Shown here piece by piece: positions 1 through 7,546 of a stretch of DNA of 14,977 bases; positions within the stretch are counted from its first letter, which is position 1, and the number at the start of each line of letters is the position of its first letter. Origin of the DNA: Gallionella sp. UBA6045 (GTDB lineage Bacteria; Pseudomonadota; Gammaproteobacteria; Burkholderiales; Gallionellaceae). Position numbers and translations under genes: made by a program. The notes under the pieces were generated by a model. It did not search any database. It saw only the letters and a program-made list of their open reading frames with translations, and was not told where the DNA came from. The DNA lies in NCBI GenBank assembly GCA_002429165.1, contig DIYV01000022.1, positions 1-14,977 of the forward strand, in the 5' to 3' direction.

Positions 1-177
1 TAGCGGCTTCGTCCAACCCTGCGGTAGTTATCCAGGAAAGTAGCGCGTTATTTAGTTAGGGAACCCTATTCGACGATGAATTTACACTTGAAGTTGCTAT
101 AAGCATCCTTGATATCATTTAGCAGTATAAATAGGTGTGAAATTCACAGATATTGTTGAGTAATTAACTGCCCAATA

Positions 178-193
178 TTATGGGATCCCATAA
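178..193. promoter_or_regulatory. Perfect 16-bp palindrome, candidate protein-binding site
   Basis: TTATGGGATCCCATAA reads the same on both strands with no mismatch and no loop. It lies about 370 bases upstream of the DUF3147 gene in non-coding DNA. A loopless palindrome of this length suits a dimeric DNA-binding protein better than an RNA hairpin. The binding role is inferred from symmetry alone. Confidence 0.35.
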
Positions 194-304
194 CTTTCAC
201 TCCAAATTCAGGCAATGAGGGCCTGAGGGCCTTTATTTCTGTTTTGCACATCAGATGCGCGTTATCCTGAACAAGAATTTTAAATAACTCAGAACCGATG
301 CATG

Positions 305-375
305 GGAATTGCAGACTCTGCTATCCGCTCCTGACACCTACCAGAAGCTAATAGAAATGGAAAATTGCAGACTCG
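305..375 (+). repeat. Pair of short direct repeats (AATTGCAGACTC)
   Basis: The 12-base word AATTGCAGACTC occurs at about 306-317 and again at about 364-375, roughly 58 bases apart. The flanking bases are only loosely similar. The spacing is close to the unit length of the degenerate repeat further along, so these may be the worn edges of the same element. Confidence 0.4.
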
Positions 376-402
376 GTACAATTGCTACATTTTTACACGG
401 TC

Positions 403-493
403 TGGGCCAATAACTGCCTTTCGCGACTGGCTGCTTTATGGAAGGCAAATTGACCACATGAAGTTCGGCTCCGTGCCATTTGCGAACATTCGG
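403..493 (+). repeat. Degenerate dispersed repeat, copy A
   Basis: Two blocks match a second array downstream of the DUF3147 gene. CCAATAACTGCC followed by CTGCTTTATGG (407-441) matches CCAATAACTGCC followed by CTGCTTTAGGG (1036-1070). The block GACCACATGAAGTTCGG and following GTGCCA (452-478) matches GACAACATGACCTTCGG and GTGCCA (1012-1037). The two blocks occur here in the opposite order from the second array, as expected if units are joined head to tail. No coding frame or transposase is associated. Confidence 0.55.
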
Positions 494-561
494 GAGTACC
501 CCAACAACACCAGCCCATATTAAGATGCGCGCATTGGCAGAAAACTAAGACCCCAATCATC

Positions 562-912
562 ATGCTCTACTACGCACTCAAGGTAATCATCTCGGCATTA
601 ATTATTGTTGCCATCTCTGAAATTGCTAAGCGTTCAACAGGATTTGCAGCCTTGGTGGCATCCCTCCCGCTAACCTCATTACTTGCCTTTGTATGGCTGT
701 ACATGGAGGCATCGCCCTCCGAACAGATTGCCAACCTATCAAGCCAGATTTTCTGGCTTGTCCTGCCCTCGCTTCTGCTGTTCCTGTTACTTCCGCTTTT
801 GCTCAGACATGGCTGGAGCTTCTGGTTCAGCCTGGGCATATCTGTGGCAGCAACTGCTGGCTGTTACATTGCATTACTGCCATTGTTACGCCGCATGGGT
901 GTCAGCTTATAA
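562..912 (+). CDS. DUF3147 family small integral membrane protein
   Basis: A 116-residue, very hydrophobic protein with about four membrane segments (roughly residues 3-19, 28-48, 61-81 and 86-108). Between the first two segments it has a polar stretch, EIAKRSTGFAALVASLPLTS, ending in a short Ser/Pro-rich motif. That motif, together with the length and topology, is what I associate with the DUF3147 family, which has no established function. The ATG at 562 is the first in frame and gives an immediate membrane segment, but the ribosome binding site is weak. The gene stands alone, flanked on both sides by repeat-bearing intergenic DNA. The inner-membrane location is clear; any transport role would be a guess. 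Confidence 0.75.
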   Translation: MLYYALKVIISALIIVAISEIAKRSTGFAALVASLPLTSLLAFVWLYMEASPSEQIANLSSQIFWLVLPSLLLFLLLPLLLRHGWSFWFSLGISVAATAGCYIALLPLLRRMGVSL

Positions 913-1079
913 TTAGATGGCTGCTTTGTGTCCGGAGCCGCATATTGTGAAATGCTGCTATTCGGCGATCTGAATATCTGAAGAGCGACCGACTGCTTCG
1001 GCAGTTAATATGACAACATGACCTTCGGGTGTGTGCCAATAACTGCCATTGATTACGGTCTGCTTTAGGGCGACCAAAC
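913..1079 (+). repeat. Degenerate tandem repeat array, copy B (three units of about 70 bases)
   Basis: The core CTGCTT, usually followed by a G-rich stretch, recurs at 921, 993 and 1060, giving unit lengths of about 72 and 67 bases. The first unit (923-965) aligns without gaps to 2168-2210 with 32 of 43 bases identical by hand count. The last part (1012-1070) matches copy A. The units have diverged and contain no coding frame. They lie directly after the DUF3147 stop codon. Confidence 0.55.
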
Positions 1080-1175
1080 TCAGATTGCTATAACCTCCCC
1101 GTTACCATTACTGATGATCAATAACACCGTCTGTTTGACGCATAGAGTTGTACCCGAACTTGAAAAGGAAGCACG

Positions 1176-2030
1176 TTGATTACAAGGCAGTCCCGTCAGA
1201 TTTCATTATATTGCTTGATATTCATTTCCCTTGGAGGATGTGCTGCCAATAAAAATATGATGCGTTCCGAGCAATCACGGATGAATGCGCCGATTAAGAC
1301 GCTGGTGATGGAATCGCCTATTTCGATTGATCCAGGAAGGTTGCAGGCAGTATTTGCTCCGAACATCAAGCCGGCCTTGTCCGCGTCTGTGGTACTTGTT
1401 TCTGAAGGAGAGAAGCACGCACAGGAATACGCTCTGGCTTCAATGGAAGAAGCTCTGCGTAAGCAGACCAAGCTCGATGTCATCATTCCTCTAGCAACAA
1501 GGAGCATGGCCTTCGATAAAATAAGTGATAGGAAATTTGATAATTTCATAACGCAGGATGAGGCTGATAGGCTCAGGGCAACAACTGGTGCTGATGCAAT
1601 CCTGAGATTTGGTATTACTGATTACGGTCTGACCCCAAAATCATGGCGAAATGGTTATATAACATTCGAAGTAAGCTCCACGCTGGCAATTGCAGGCGTA
1701 CTTGCGTACGCCGGCACTGCCGCTGCGAAAACTGCTGCCGGAGCATATCTGGTGCAGGAAGGCGTTGAAGAATCAGCCGAATCATATGCCGGCTTCTGGG
1801 CTTTGGACGTGGTCAGTCGTCCAGTCAGGATAGAAGCGGAGCTGGTGAGCTTGAATCCGGTTGCAACGATCTGGGAATACAGCGACACGGGATTATCAGA
1901 TGTTAGTCTGTCAAGGCTAACCAGAAAGGTGGATTCGATAGAGAGAAACAATCAATTGGATCAGTCAACAAATTATGCCGTTAGGGATGTGGTCGCCAAC
2001 CTTTCGGCTGTGACTGAAATAAATAAATGA
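1176..2030 (+). CDS. Predicted lipoprotein of unknown function
   Basis: A 284-residue protein that I do not recognise. A short basic N-terminus and hydrophobic stretch (about 9-19) end in the lipobox LGGC, with Cys22 as the predicted lipidation site, so it should be exported and membrane-anchored. Residues 40-160 look like a mixed alpha/beta domain (an ISIDPGRL-type segment, then DVIIPLATRS, then ADAILRFGITDYGL). Residues 168-193 are Ala/Gly-rich and hydrophobic and could be a buried helix or membrane-inserting segment. The start is TTG at 1176: an AAGGAA ribosome binding site lies about six bases upstream, and only this start keeps the signal peptide. The gene is alone, between two repeat-bearing gaps. 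It could belong to an envelope-stress or assembly lipoprotein family, but nothing in the sequence shows that. Confidence 0.75.
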   Translation: MITRQSRQISLYCLIFISLGGCAANKNMMRSEQSRMNAPIKTLVMESPISIDPGRLQAVFAPNIKPALSASVVLVSEGEKHAQEYALASMEEALRKQTKLDVIIPLATRSMAFDKISDRKFDNFITQDEADRLRATTGADAILRFGITDYGLTPKSWRNGYITFEVSSTLAIAGVLAYAGTAAAKTAAGAYLVQEGVEESAESYAGFWALDVVSRPVRIEAELVSLNPVATIWEYSDTGLSDVSLSRLTRKVDSIERNNQLDQSTNYAVRDVVANLSAVTEINK

Positions 2031-2159
2031 GCATATTGGCATGAATCACCATGTCAATGACTGTTCCACATGGACCACTACGCGCAATGAGATTCTGTGA
2101 GAAGAGCTTGAAAATATGAAGCGGGATATCGATACCCTAATGACCGCAATTAACATACA

Positions 2160-2216
2160 TGAATGTCGCTTTGTGTCGGGAGCCGAACTTTGCGACATGC
2201 AGCTTACGGGTGGCCT
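2160..2216 (+). repeat. Degenerate dispersed repeat, copy C
   Basis: GCTTTGTGTCGGGAGCCG begins a 43-base segment (2168-2210) that matches 923-965 at 32 positions in an ungapped hand alignment. The best-kept part is GCTTTGTGTC plus GGAGCCG. It is a single unit here, lying inside an apparent open frame, which argues that the frame is not a gene. Confidence 0.55.
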
Positions 2217-2364
2217 GAAATTAACACGATCGCCAAGCGCCAATGATTTGGTTTCAGCAGTATCCTTTTTTAGGATCTGCTCGACGATTGTGTCATCATC
2301 CTATGACGTGGCAGATGGGCAATAATAAATCTAGCGTATGGCGGTGATATATTTGTCTAACATC

Positions 2365-2379
2365 CCAATTCGGAATTGG
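2365..2379. promoter_or_regulatory. Perfect 15-bp inverted repeat upstream of the mla operon, candidate operator
   Basis: CCAATTC-G-GAATTGG has two perfect 7-base arms around one base and lies 85 bases before the mlaE start codon. No T-run follows, so a terminator is unlikely. The distance fits an operator for a dimeric regulator of the lipid transport operon, but the regulator is not in the window and the role is inferred from position and symmetry. Confidence 0.35.
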
Positions 2380-2464
2380 CGTTTAGAGCATACAGTTCTT
2401 CGAGAATTACTCGAGCTGCCCATGTTCTTTGGGAAATTTATTTTCGCGCTGAATAGTTGAGCCT

Positions 2465-3601
2465 ATGACAGCCGATCAAATTGCAAAACTGGTTTTCCAG
2501 ACGGATGCAACATCCGCTTCGGAAATCGTCAGACTGCACTGCACCGGAGCCTGGACCGTGCAGGGCATCGCCCAACTCGAGCAACAATTGAAGGATATTG
2601 CCTGGCCCGCTAAGGCGGATTTGGAGATCGACAGTTCGGCAATATCCGCGCTGGATACTTCCGGAGCATGGTTGTTGCACAGGACGGTCAAGACACTTGA
2701 GCAGCAGGGCAATAGCGTGCGCATCATCGGGTTGCGGGCGGAATCCGGTCCATTGCTGAACCTGATTTCAGCTTGTGAGCTTTTGCCGCCATCAGCGCAG
2801 TCCAATACGGGGCTATTGGCAAGCATCGGGAAGCAATTCTGGGGTAGCTTGGAGAATAATGTTGGCATGCTGGCGTTTGTCGGGGAAAGCGCGATTGCCA
2901 TGATGCGGCTGATCGTTCAACCCCGCCGTATCCGCTGGAGGACCATCTTCCACAACATACAAATCGCCGGCTTTGAGGCACTGCCCATTGTCGGCCTGCT
3001 GTCATTCCTGATGGGTGTGGTGATCGCGTATCAGGGGGCGGATCAATTGCAGCGTTTCGGGGCGAATATCTACATTGCCGATATGGTGGGGCTGGCAATG
3101 CTGCGCGAGCTTTCGCCTTTACTCACCGCGATCATTGTTGCGGGACGGTCGGGTTCAGCTTATGCGGCGCAAATCGGCACCATGAAGGTTACCGAGGAAA
3201 TCGATGCATTGCGGACCATAGGTATTTCACCTCAGGAGCTGTTGGTGCTGCCCAAGATGATTGCGTTGATCATCGCATTGCCGCTGTTGACGGTGTTTGC
3301 CGATGTGAGCGGTATAATCGGCGGCATGATCATGGCACGCTCCAAACTGGATGTCAGCTTCGACGTTTTCATTGTCCGTCTTGGCGATGCGGTCAGCTTG
3401 TCCTCGTTTCTGACCGGCATTATCAAAGCCCCGGTATTTGCCGCGATCATCGCGCTGGTTGGATGCTACCAGGGCTTCCAGGTCGGGGGCAGTGCTGACA
3501 GCGTCGGGCGGCAGACGACATTGAGCGTGGTGCAGGCGATCTTTCTGGTGATTTTAGCTGACGCGCTATTTTCCCTGGTCTTCAACTGGCTCAATTTGTG
3601 A
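2465..3601 (+). CDS. mlaE: MlaE-family lipid ABC transporter permease with N-terminal STAS domain
   Basis: Membrane subunit of an Mla-type ABC transporter that moves phospholipid between inner and outer membranes. The 378 residues divide into a STAS domain (about 10-110, with DSSAISALDTSGAW as the core strand-turn) and an MlaE permease domain (about 135-378). The permease domain includes the amphipathic entry helix, the cytoplasmic coupling-helix motif EEIDALRTIGISP (about 242-254) and about five membrane segments. Classical MlaE is near 260 residues and pairs with a separate STAS protein, MlaB. Here the STAS domain is fused, so no mlaB is needed. The ATG at 2465 gives the full STAS domain, although the ribosome binding site is weak. 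The stop overlaps the next gene's start by four bases (GTGA), indicating translational coupling. Confidence 0.92.
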   Translation: MTADQIAKLVFQTDATSASEIVRLHCTGAWTVQGIAQLEQQLKDIAWPAKADLEIDSSAISALDTSGAWLLHRTVKTLEQQGNSVRIIGLRAESGPLLNLISACELLPPSAQSNTGLLASIGKQFWGSLENNVGMLAFVGESAIAMMRLIVQPRRIRWRTIFHNIQIAGFEALPIVGLLSFLMGVVIAYQGADQLQRFGANIYIADMVGLAMLRELSPLLTAIIVAGRSGSAYAAQIGTMKVTEEIDALRTIGISPQELLVLPKMIALIIALPLLTVFADVSGIIGGMIMARSKLDVSFDVFIVRLGDAVSLSSFLTGIIKAPVFAAIIALVGCYQGFQVGGSADSVGRQTTLSVVQAIFLVILADALFSLVFNWLNL

Positions 3602-4401
3602 GCGCCGCAATGGAGCAGCTGCAGAATACCAACACCGTCATCGATGTCCGTGATCTGCACACCCGCTACGGCAAGACCGTGGTACACGAGAATGTCAGTT
3701 TGGCGGTGCAGAAGGGCGAGATATTTTCGCTGGTGGGCGGCAGCGGCTGCGGAAAATCCACGCTGCTGCGGGCGATCATCATGCTGTTGCAGCCGGTATC
3801 GGGTTCGATCCGGGTGTTCGGTCAGGAAGTGATCGGTTTGAGCGATGAGCAAGCGCTTAAACTGCGCCGGCGCTGGGGAGTGATGTTTGAGCGCGGCGCG
3901 CTGTTCAGTTCGCTGACGGTAGCGGAGAATGTCGGCATGGTGATGCGTGAACATACGCAACTCAGTTCCGGTTTGATAGATGAGGTCGCCGCGCTGAAAA
4001 TCGCGCTTACCGGATTGCCTGCAGATGCGGGGGTCAAGTACCCGAGCGAGTTGAGCGGCGGAATGCGCAAGCGCGCCGCACTTGCGCGCGCCATTGCTCT
4101 CGATCCGGAACTGTTGTTTCTCGACGAACCGACCGCGGGCCTTGATCCGCTTAGCGCCAGCGGCTTGGACGAACTGGTGCGGAATTTGCGCGATGCACTC
4201 GGATTGACGATTATGATGGTGACGCACGACCTTGATTTGCTGTGGCGTGTGGCAGATCGCGTTGCGGTGCTGGACGGGGGGGTTATCCTGGGAGTGGGAA
4301 CCATGGAGGAACTCTCCAAGTCGGAGCATCCGGTGATACGGGAATATTTTTATGGGCCGCGCGGACGTGCCGCGCGCGAACAAGCATGGAAGAAAAAGTA
4401 A
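3598..4401 (+). CDS. mlaF: MlaF-family lipid transporter ATP-binding protein
   Basis: Cytoplasmic ATPase of the lipid transporter, 267 residues. Visible motifs are Walker A GGSGCGKST (47-55), signature ELSGGMRKR (151-159), Walker B LLFLDEP (172-178) and the switch His in MMVTHD (His210). The Q-loop position, usually Gln in MFQ-x-GALF, reads MFERGALF here, giving Glu98 (codon GAG). The chosen start is GTG at 3598, inside the mlaE stop codon. An in-frame ATG at 3610 is an alternative that would only remove four residues. The 3' end overlaps mlaD by 16 bases. The C-terminal tail is basic (ending in WKKK). Gene order and overlap place it in one transcription unit with the permease and the MCE protein. 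Confidence 0.93.
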   Translation: MSAAMEQLQNTNTVIDVRDLHTRYGKTVVHENVSLAVQKGEIFSLVGGSGCGKSTLLRAIIMLLQPVSGSIRVFGQEVIGLSDEQALKLRRRWGVMFERGALFSSLTVAENVGMVMREHTQLSSGLIDEVAALKIALTGLPADAGVKYPSELSGGMRKRAALARAIALDPELLFLDEPTAGLDPLSASGLDELVRNLRDALGLTIMMVTHDLDLLWRVADRVAVLDGGVILGVGTMEELSKSEHPVIREYFYGPRGRAAREQAWKKK

Positions 4402-5300
4402 ATTTTACGCTGGTCGGCGTGTTCGTCCTGGTGTTGGGCGCCGGACTTATCGGTGGCGTGCTGTGGTTAAGCAGCGGCAAATCCTACAGCACGCAGTATG
4501 ACCTCTACCAGACTTACACCAGGGAATCGGTGGCGGGTCTGAATCTCAACGCGCCCGTGCGGTACCTGGGTGTCGATGTGGGGCGCGTACGCAAAATCGC
4601 GCTGGCGCCGAACAATATCGAACAGGTGCAATTAACGCTCGCCATCGAGCGCGGTACGCCGGTCACAGTGGATACGCAGGCTGTTTTGAAGACACAGGGA
4701 TTGACCGGTCTCGCCTTTGTCGAGCTGGCCGGAGGCAGTCGTGATTCGCCTCCGCTCCATGCGCAGAGCAACGAAAAGTATCCGGTGATCAAGAGCGGAC
4801 CTTCGCTGATCACGCGGCTCGATTCGGCGGTTACGTCGCTGCTTACCAATCTCAATCGGAGCAGCGAGAACATCAATGCATTGATGGATGACGCTAACCG
4901 GCGTGCATTCGAGCACGCTTTGGCGAATCTCGAAATCCTGTCGCGAACTTTGGCGGCACGCTCGGCCATGATCGATTCCAGCCTGAGCAATGCGGCGCAC
5001 ACCATGGAGAACACTGCGCGCTTGAGCGATGAATTGCCTCAACTCGCACAACGCCTTCAACGCAGTGCCGATGCGTTTGATCACATGACAAACGAATTTG
5101 CACATGCGGCCAAGAGTGCAAACGGCACTTTTGATGGCGCCCAACAATTCACCAGCACGACGCTGCCGGAAGTGCACCAGCTGGTCATGGAATTACGGGA
5201 CCTGACCGGTTCGCTGCGGCACTTAAGCGGTGAATTGGAACAGAATCCGAGCGAGTTGTTATACGGCAAACCCGCTGCGAAGCGTGGGCCCGGTGAATGA
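4386..5300 (+). CDS. mlaD: MlaD/MCE-domain lipid-binding protein
   Basis: Periplasmic lipid-binding subunit anchored in the inner membrane, 304 residues. A single membrane helix (about 8-29) is followed by an MCE domain (about 35-115), with the family's typical segment VAGLNLNAPVRYLGVDVGRV (49-68). After that comes a long helical region (about 140-300), rich in Ala, Leu, Asn and Ser, with repeated polar heptad-like turns. MCE proteins form hexameric rings, and extended helices build the tunnel or needle in longer family members. The frame is open further upstream to 4242, but ATG 4386 is chosen because the protein then starts with the short MEEKVNFTLVGVFV head usual in the family. This start overlaps the ATPase by only 16 bases. 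At 304 residues it is longer than E. coli MlaD, closer to the PqiB/Mce style. Confidence 0.92.
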   Translation: MEEKVNFTLVGVFVLVLGAGLIGGVLWLSSGKSYSTQYDLYQTYTRESVAGLNLNAPVRYLGVDVGRVRKIALAPNNIEQVQLTLAIERGTPVTVDTQAVLKTQGLTGLAFVELAGGSRDSPPLHAQSNEKYPVIKSGPSLITRLDSAVTSLLTNLNRSSENINALMDDANRRAFEHALANLEILSRTLAARSAMIDSSLSNAAHTMENTARLSDELPQLAQRLQRSADAFDHMTNEFAHAAKSANGTFDGAQQFTSTTLPEVHQLVMELRDLTGSLRHLSGELEQNPSELLYGKPAAKRGPGE

Positions 5301-5354
5301 CACCTGCCCGGGTTGCGATGACCGAACTGACACCCACTTAAGGATGAATTTGAG

Positions 5355-6011
5355 ATGAACAGCAACGGAATCCGTCGTATGTCCTGTCAGGCACTCCAGG
5401 TACTGGTGCCGATTCTGCTGCTTGCAGCTTGCAGCGGCTTATCTGCGCCGAAAGCGGTCAGCCAGAATATCTACTTGCTGGAAGCAGTCCCGGCTATCCA
5501 GGCGGCGCCAGTCAAGCGCGATCTGGTTCTGGCTATCAGCGTGCCGCGCGCACTGCCCGGTTTTGACACGACGCAGATGGCTTATGTGCAACAACCCTAC
5601 GAGCTGAATTACTTTGTGACCAGCCGCTGGGCAGACACACCGGCACGGATGTTGGAGCCGTTGATAACGCAGACCTTGGTGAAAACGGAAAATTTTCGGG
5701 CCGTGGTGCAGGCTTCGGGTGCGATTCCTGCCGATGTCAGACTCGATATCGAACTGGTTCGCCTGCAACAGGATTTCAAGACACGGCCCAGTCGCATGCA
5801 GCTCACCCTGCGGGCGCAACTGATAGACGTGCGTGGCAGGCGTTTACTTGCCGCGCAGCAATTCGATGAAACAGAAACTGCCTCCAGTGAAGATGCATAC
5901 GGCGGCGTTGCCGCAGCGAACCGGCTGCTGCAACGTGTGCTGGGAAGGTTGGCTGAATTTTGTGTCAGTGCGTCAGTACACGACTTGCAAAGCGAGGCAA
6001 ATCGTCCCTGA
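5355..6011 (+). CDS. ABC-type transport auxiliary lipoprotein (PqiC-like)
   Basis: A 218-residue outer-membrane-type lipoprotein. The signal peptide (about 12-25) ends in LLAAC, with Cys26 as the lipidation site. The following segment, with SQNIYLLEA and then LVLAISVPRALPGFDTTQMAYV, matches the start of the ABC_trans_aux (PqiC/YmbA) fold. The later strands RLDIELVRLQQDF and AQLIDVRGRRLLAAQQF also fit. In PqiABC the equivalent lipoprotein sits on the outer membrane and receives the MCE tunnel, so I infer it is the outer-membrane docking partner of the MlaD protein encoded 54 bases upstream. The ATG at 5355 has an AAGGATG ribosome binding site about eight bases upstream. It is the last gene of the operon. 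No clear intrinsic terminator follows it. Confidence 0.88.
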   Translation: MNSNGIRRMSCQALQVLVPILLLAACSGLSAPKAVSQNIYLLEAVPAIQAAPVKRDLVLAISVPRALPGFDTTQMAYVQQPYELNYFVTSRWADTPARMLEPLITQTLVKTENFRAVVQASGAIPADVRLDIELVRLQQDFKTRPSRMQLTLRAQLIDVRGRRLLAAQQFDETETASSEDAYGGVAAANRLLQRVLGRLAEFCVSASVHDLQSEANRP

Positions 6012-6141
6012 TTTCATAGGATGGGTTTTTCGGATGATGCAGGCAAGGCAGGTATTGGTGCAATGACGGTTATTGTGCCAATAAATAACAGACGTTCAGG
6101 CAAGTACAATATCTATAACCTGGTGCACGAGCTCCAAGGCC

Positions 6142-7362
6142 ATGAAGGACCCCATGTCACCTGATGACCCTGTAGACAAGAAGTTTGGCGTGCATCCTGA
6201 CGTACTCAAGCTGGGTCTTGTGAGCTTATTGACGGACCTTAGCTCAGAGATGATTTTTTCCGTCTTCGCGATTTTTTTTACTACGATCGCAGGGGCATCG
6301 GCGGCTTTGCTCGGCATGATCGAAGGATTTGCCGACTTGTCGGCATCCTCGTTGAATTACTTCGCTGGATGGTTGTCGGACCGAACTGGAAAGCGCAAGA
6401 TCTTCGCTCTGTCTGGATATGGTTTCTCTACGCTGGCCAAGATCATTTTGCTGATCTCCAGTTCAATCGTGGGCCTCAGTGTCTTTCGCGTCATCGAGCG
6501 GCTGGGCAAGGGATTCCGCGGCCCACCGCGCGATGCCTGGCTTTCGGCAGTGGCTGACAAAGACACCAGGGGATACTCATTCGGGGTGCACAAGGCTCTC
6601 GACAAGTCCGGAGCCGTCCTTGGACCTTTAGTTGCGTACGGGCTGCTATCGTGGCTTGGGGACGGGGCCTCGACATACCGGATCTTGTTCTGGGTCGCAT
6701 TCGTTCCGGCCTTGCTCAGCATTATCGTCTTGAGTCTTATCAAGGATCAGCCGGGGGTTCAGCACCGGCGCGAGAACATGTTCGAAACGTGGAAAACCCT
6801 CAGTCCGGAATTCAAGCGCTACCTTGTCCCGGCAGGACTCTTTTCACTGGCCTATTTCAGTTTTGGTTTTCTGCTGTTGCGTGCACAAAGCGTCGGTTTT
6901 GCAGTCAAGGACATCGTGTTGCTTTACGCGTTATTCAATATCGCATTTGTCGTTGCTGCACCGCTGATAGGCAAACTAGGCGATCATTTTGGAAGGGCAC
7001 GAATGATCATGCTGAGTTATCTGATCTATTTGTTAATGTGCATCGGCTTTGCATTTGCGACCATGCAATGGCAAGTCATCGTCCTGTTCATCGTCTATGG
7101 CGTGTTCTTTGCAATCGACGAAGCTCAAAGCAAGGCGTTTATCGCAGATATTGAGCTGGAACGCCGCGCGTCCGCGATCGGCCTCTACAATTTCGTGACC
7201 GGTTTCATCTACCTGCCTGCATCGCTGATCGCCGGGGCGTTGTGGTTGTTGCATCCGGCCAGCGCTTTTCTTGTGGCCGCATGCCTTGCCTTTACCGCGT
7301 TGATGGTGTTCATGTTCTTGCGTCCGGGCCAAAATCATAGTTCTGAGAATTTCCACCGGTAA
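6142..7362 (+). CDS. Major facilitator superfamily transporter
   Basis: A 406-residue inner-membrane permease with about twelve membrane segments. TDLSSEM (31-37) lies in the first helix. The loop 2-3 motif GWLSDRTGKRK (76-86) is a standard MFS motif A, with a second copy in the other half, GKLGDHFGRAR (277-287). The segment IERLGKGFRGPPRDAWLS (118-135) marks a bacterial MFS branch whose substrates are mostly undefined, so I name none. Starts at ATG 6142 or ATG 6154 are both possible. The second has an AAGGA sequence four bases upstream, the first only a poor site, and the cytoplasmic N-terminus tolerates either. It is separated from the lipid operon by 130 bases and has its own, unidentified promoter. 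Confidence 0.85.
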   Translation: MKDPMSPDDPVDKKFGVHPDVLKLGLVSLLTDLSSEMIFSVFAIFFTTIAGASAALLGMIEGFADLSASSLNYFAGWLSDRTGKRKIFALSGYGFSTLAKIILLISSSIVGLSVFRVIERLGKGFRGPPRDAWLSAVADKDTRGYSFGVHKALDKSGAVLGPLVAYGLLSWLGDGASTYRILFWVAFVPALLSIIVLSLIKDQPGVQHRRENMFETWKTLSPEFKRYLVPAGLFSLAYFSFGFLLLRAQSVGFAVKDIVLLYALFNIAFVVAAPLIGKLGDHFGRARMIMLSYLIYLLMCIGFAFATMQWQVIVLFIVYGVFFAIDEAQSKAFIADIELERRASAIGLYNFVTGFIYLPASLIAGALWLLHPASAFLVAACLAFTALMVFMFLRPGQNHSSENFHR

Positions 7363-7546
7363 CTATAATTGACCGGCTCGGGAAGGCCAGCTTCTTGTCT
7401 GGCGCAAGGGTCTGCTTTTGCCAATGTTGACTATCCGCTATGGGTTGCCAATACCGGACTTCAACTTGATATTCCATTTGATACACGGCACGATGCGAAT
7501 ATGAAGTCATTTATTCTTAAACCCTCACTGGTTTTTTGCTGGCGTT

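Larger units (their letters stand above)
1..561. other. Intergenic region without a convincing gene
   Basis: No open frame of protein-like character is seen on either strand. Frame 3 is open from the left edge to a TAG at 57-59 and could be the last 18 codons of a gene that starts outside the window, but this is too short to judge. The region holds a perfect 16-bp palindrome, a short direct repeat and one copy of a degenerate intergenic repeat, each listed separately. A frame open from about 334 to 522 runs through the repeat copy and I read it as translated repeat, not a gene. Confidence 0.6.
2031..2464. other. Intergenic region with repeat copy and possible gene remnant
   Basis: No convincing intact gene. 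An ATG at 2041 opens a 19-codon frame that ends at TGA (2098-2100). The same frame continues from ATG 2116 to TAA at 2325. The first part reads like a small polar, helical protein broken by the TGA, while the rest runs through a copy of the dispersed repeat and is probably not protein. Nearer the mla operon lie a perfect 15-bp palindrome and an AT-rich stretch suited to a promoter, though no clean -35/-10 pair could be fixed. Confidence 0.45.

Noticed and set aside
217..246. GAGGGCCTGAGGGCC followed by a T-rich stretch as a possible terminator
   Set aside because: The stem is only four bases (GGCC with GGCC) and the T-rich part is interrupted; no gene ends nearby within the window.
2257..2280. 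Hairpin GCAG-ATCC / GGAT-CTGC with a T-rich loop
   Set aside because: The T-run is in the loop, not after the stem, so it does not look like a terminator; no other role is evident.
4242..4385. Upstream extension of the mlaD frame
   Set aside because: It lies wholly inside the mlaF coding region and would put about 48 Gly/Arg-rich residues before the membrane helix, unlike any MCE protein.
6021..6164. 47-codon frame (begins MGFSDDAGKAG) between the PqiC-like lipoprotein and the MFS gene
   Set aside because: No ribosome binding site at proper spacing, overlaps the MFS start by 23 bases, and no recognisable domain. It may be chance.
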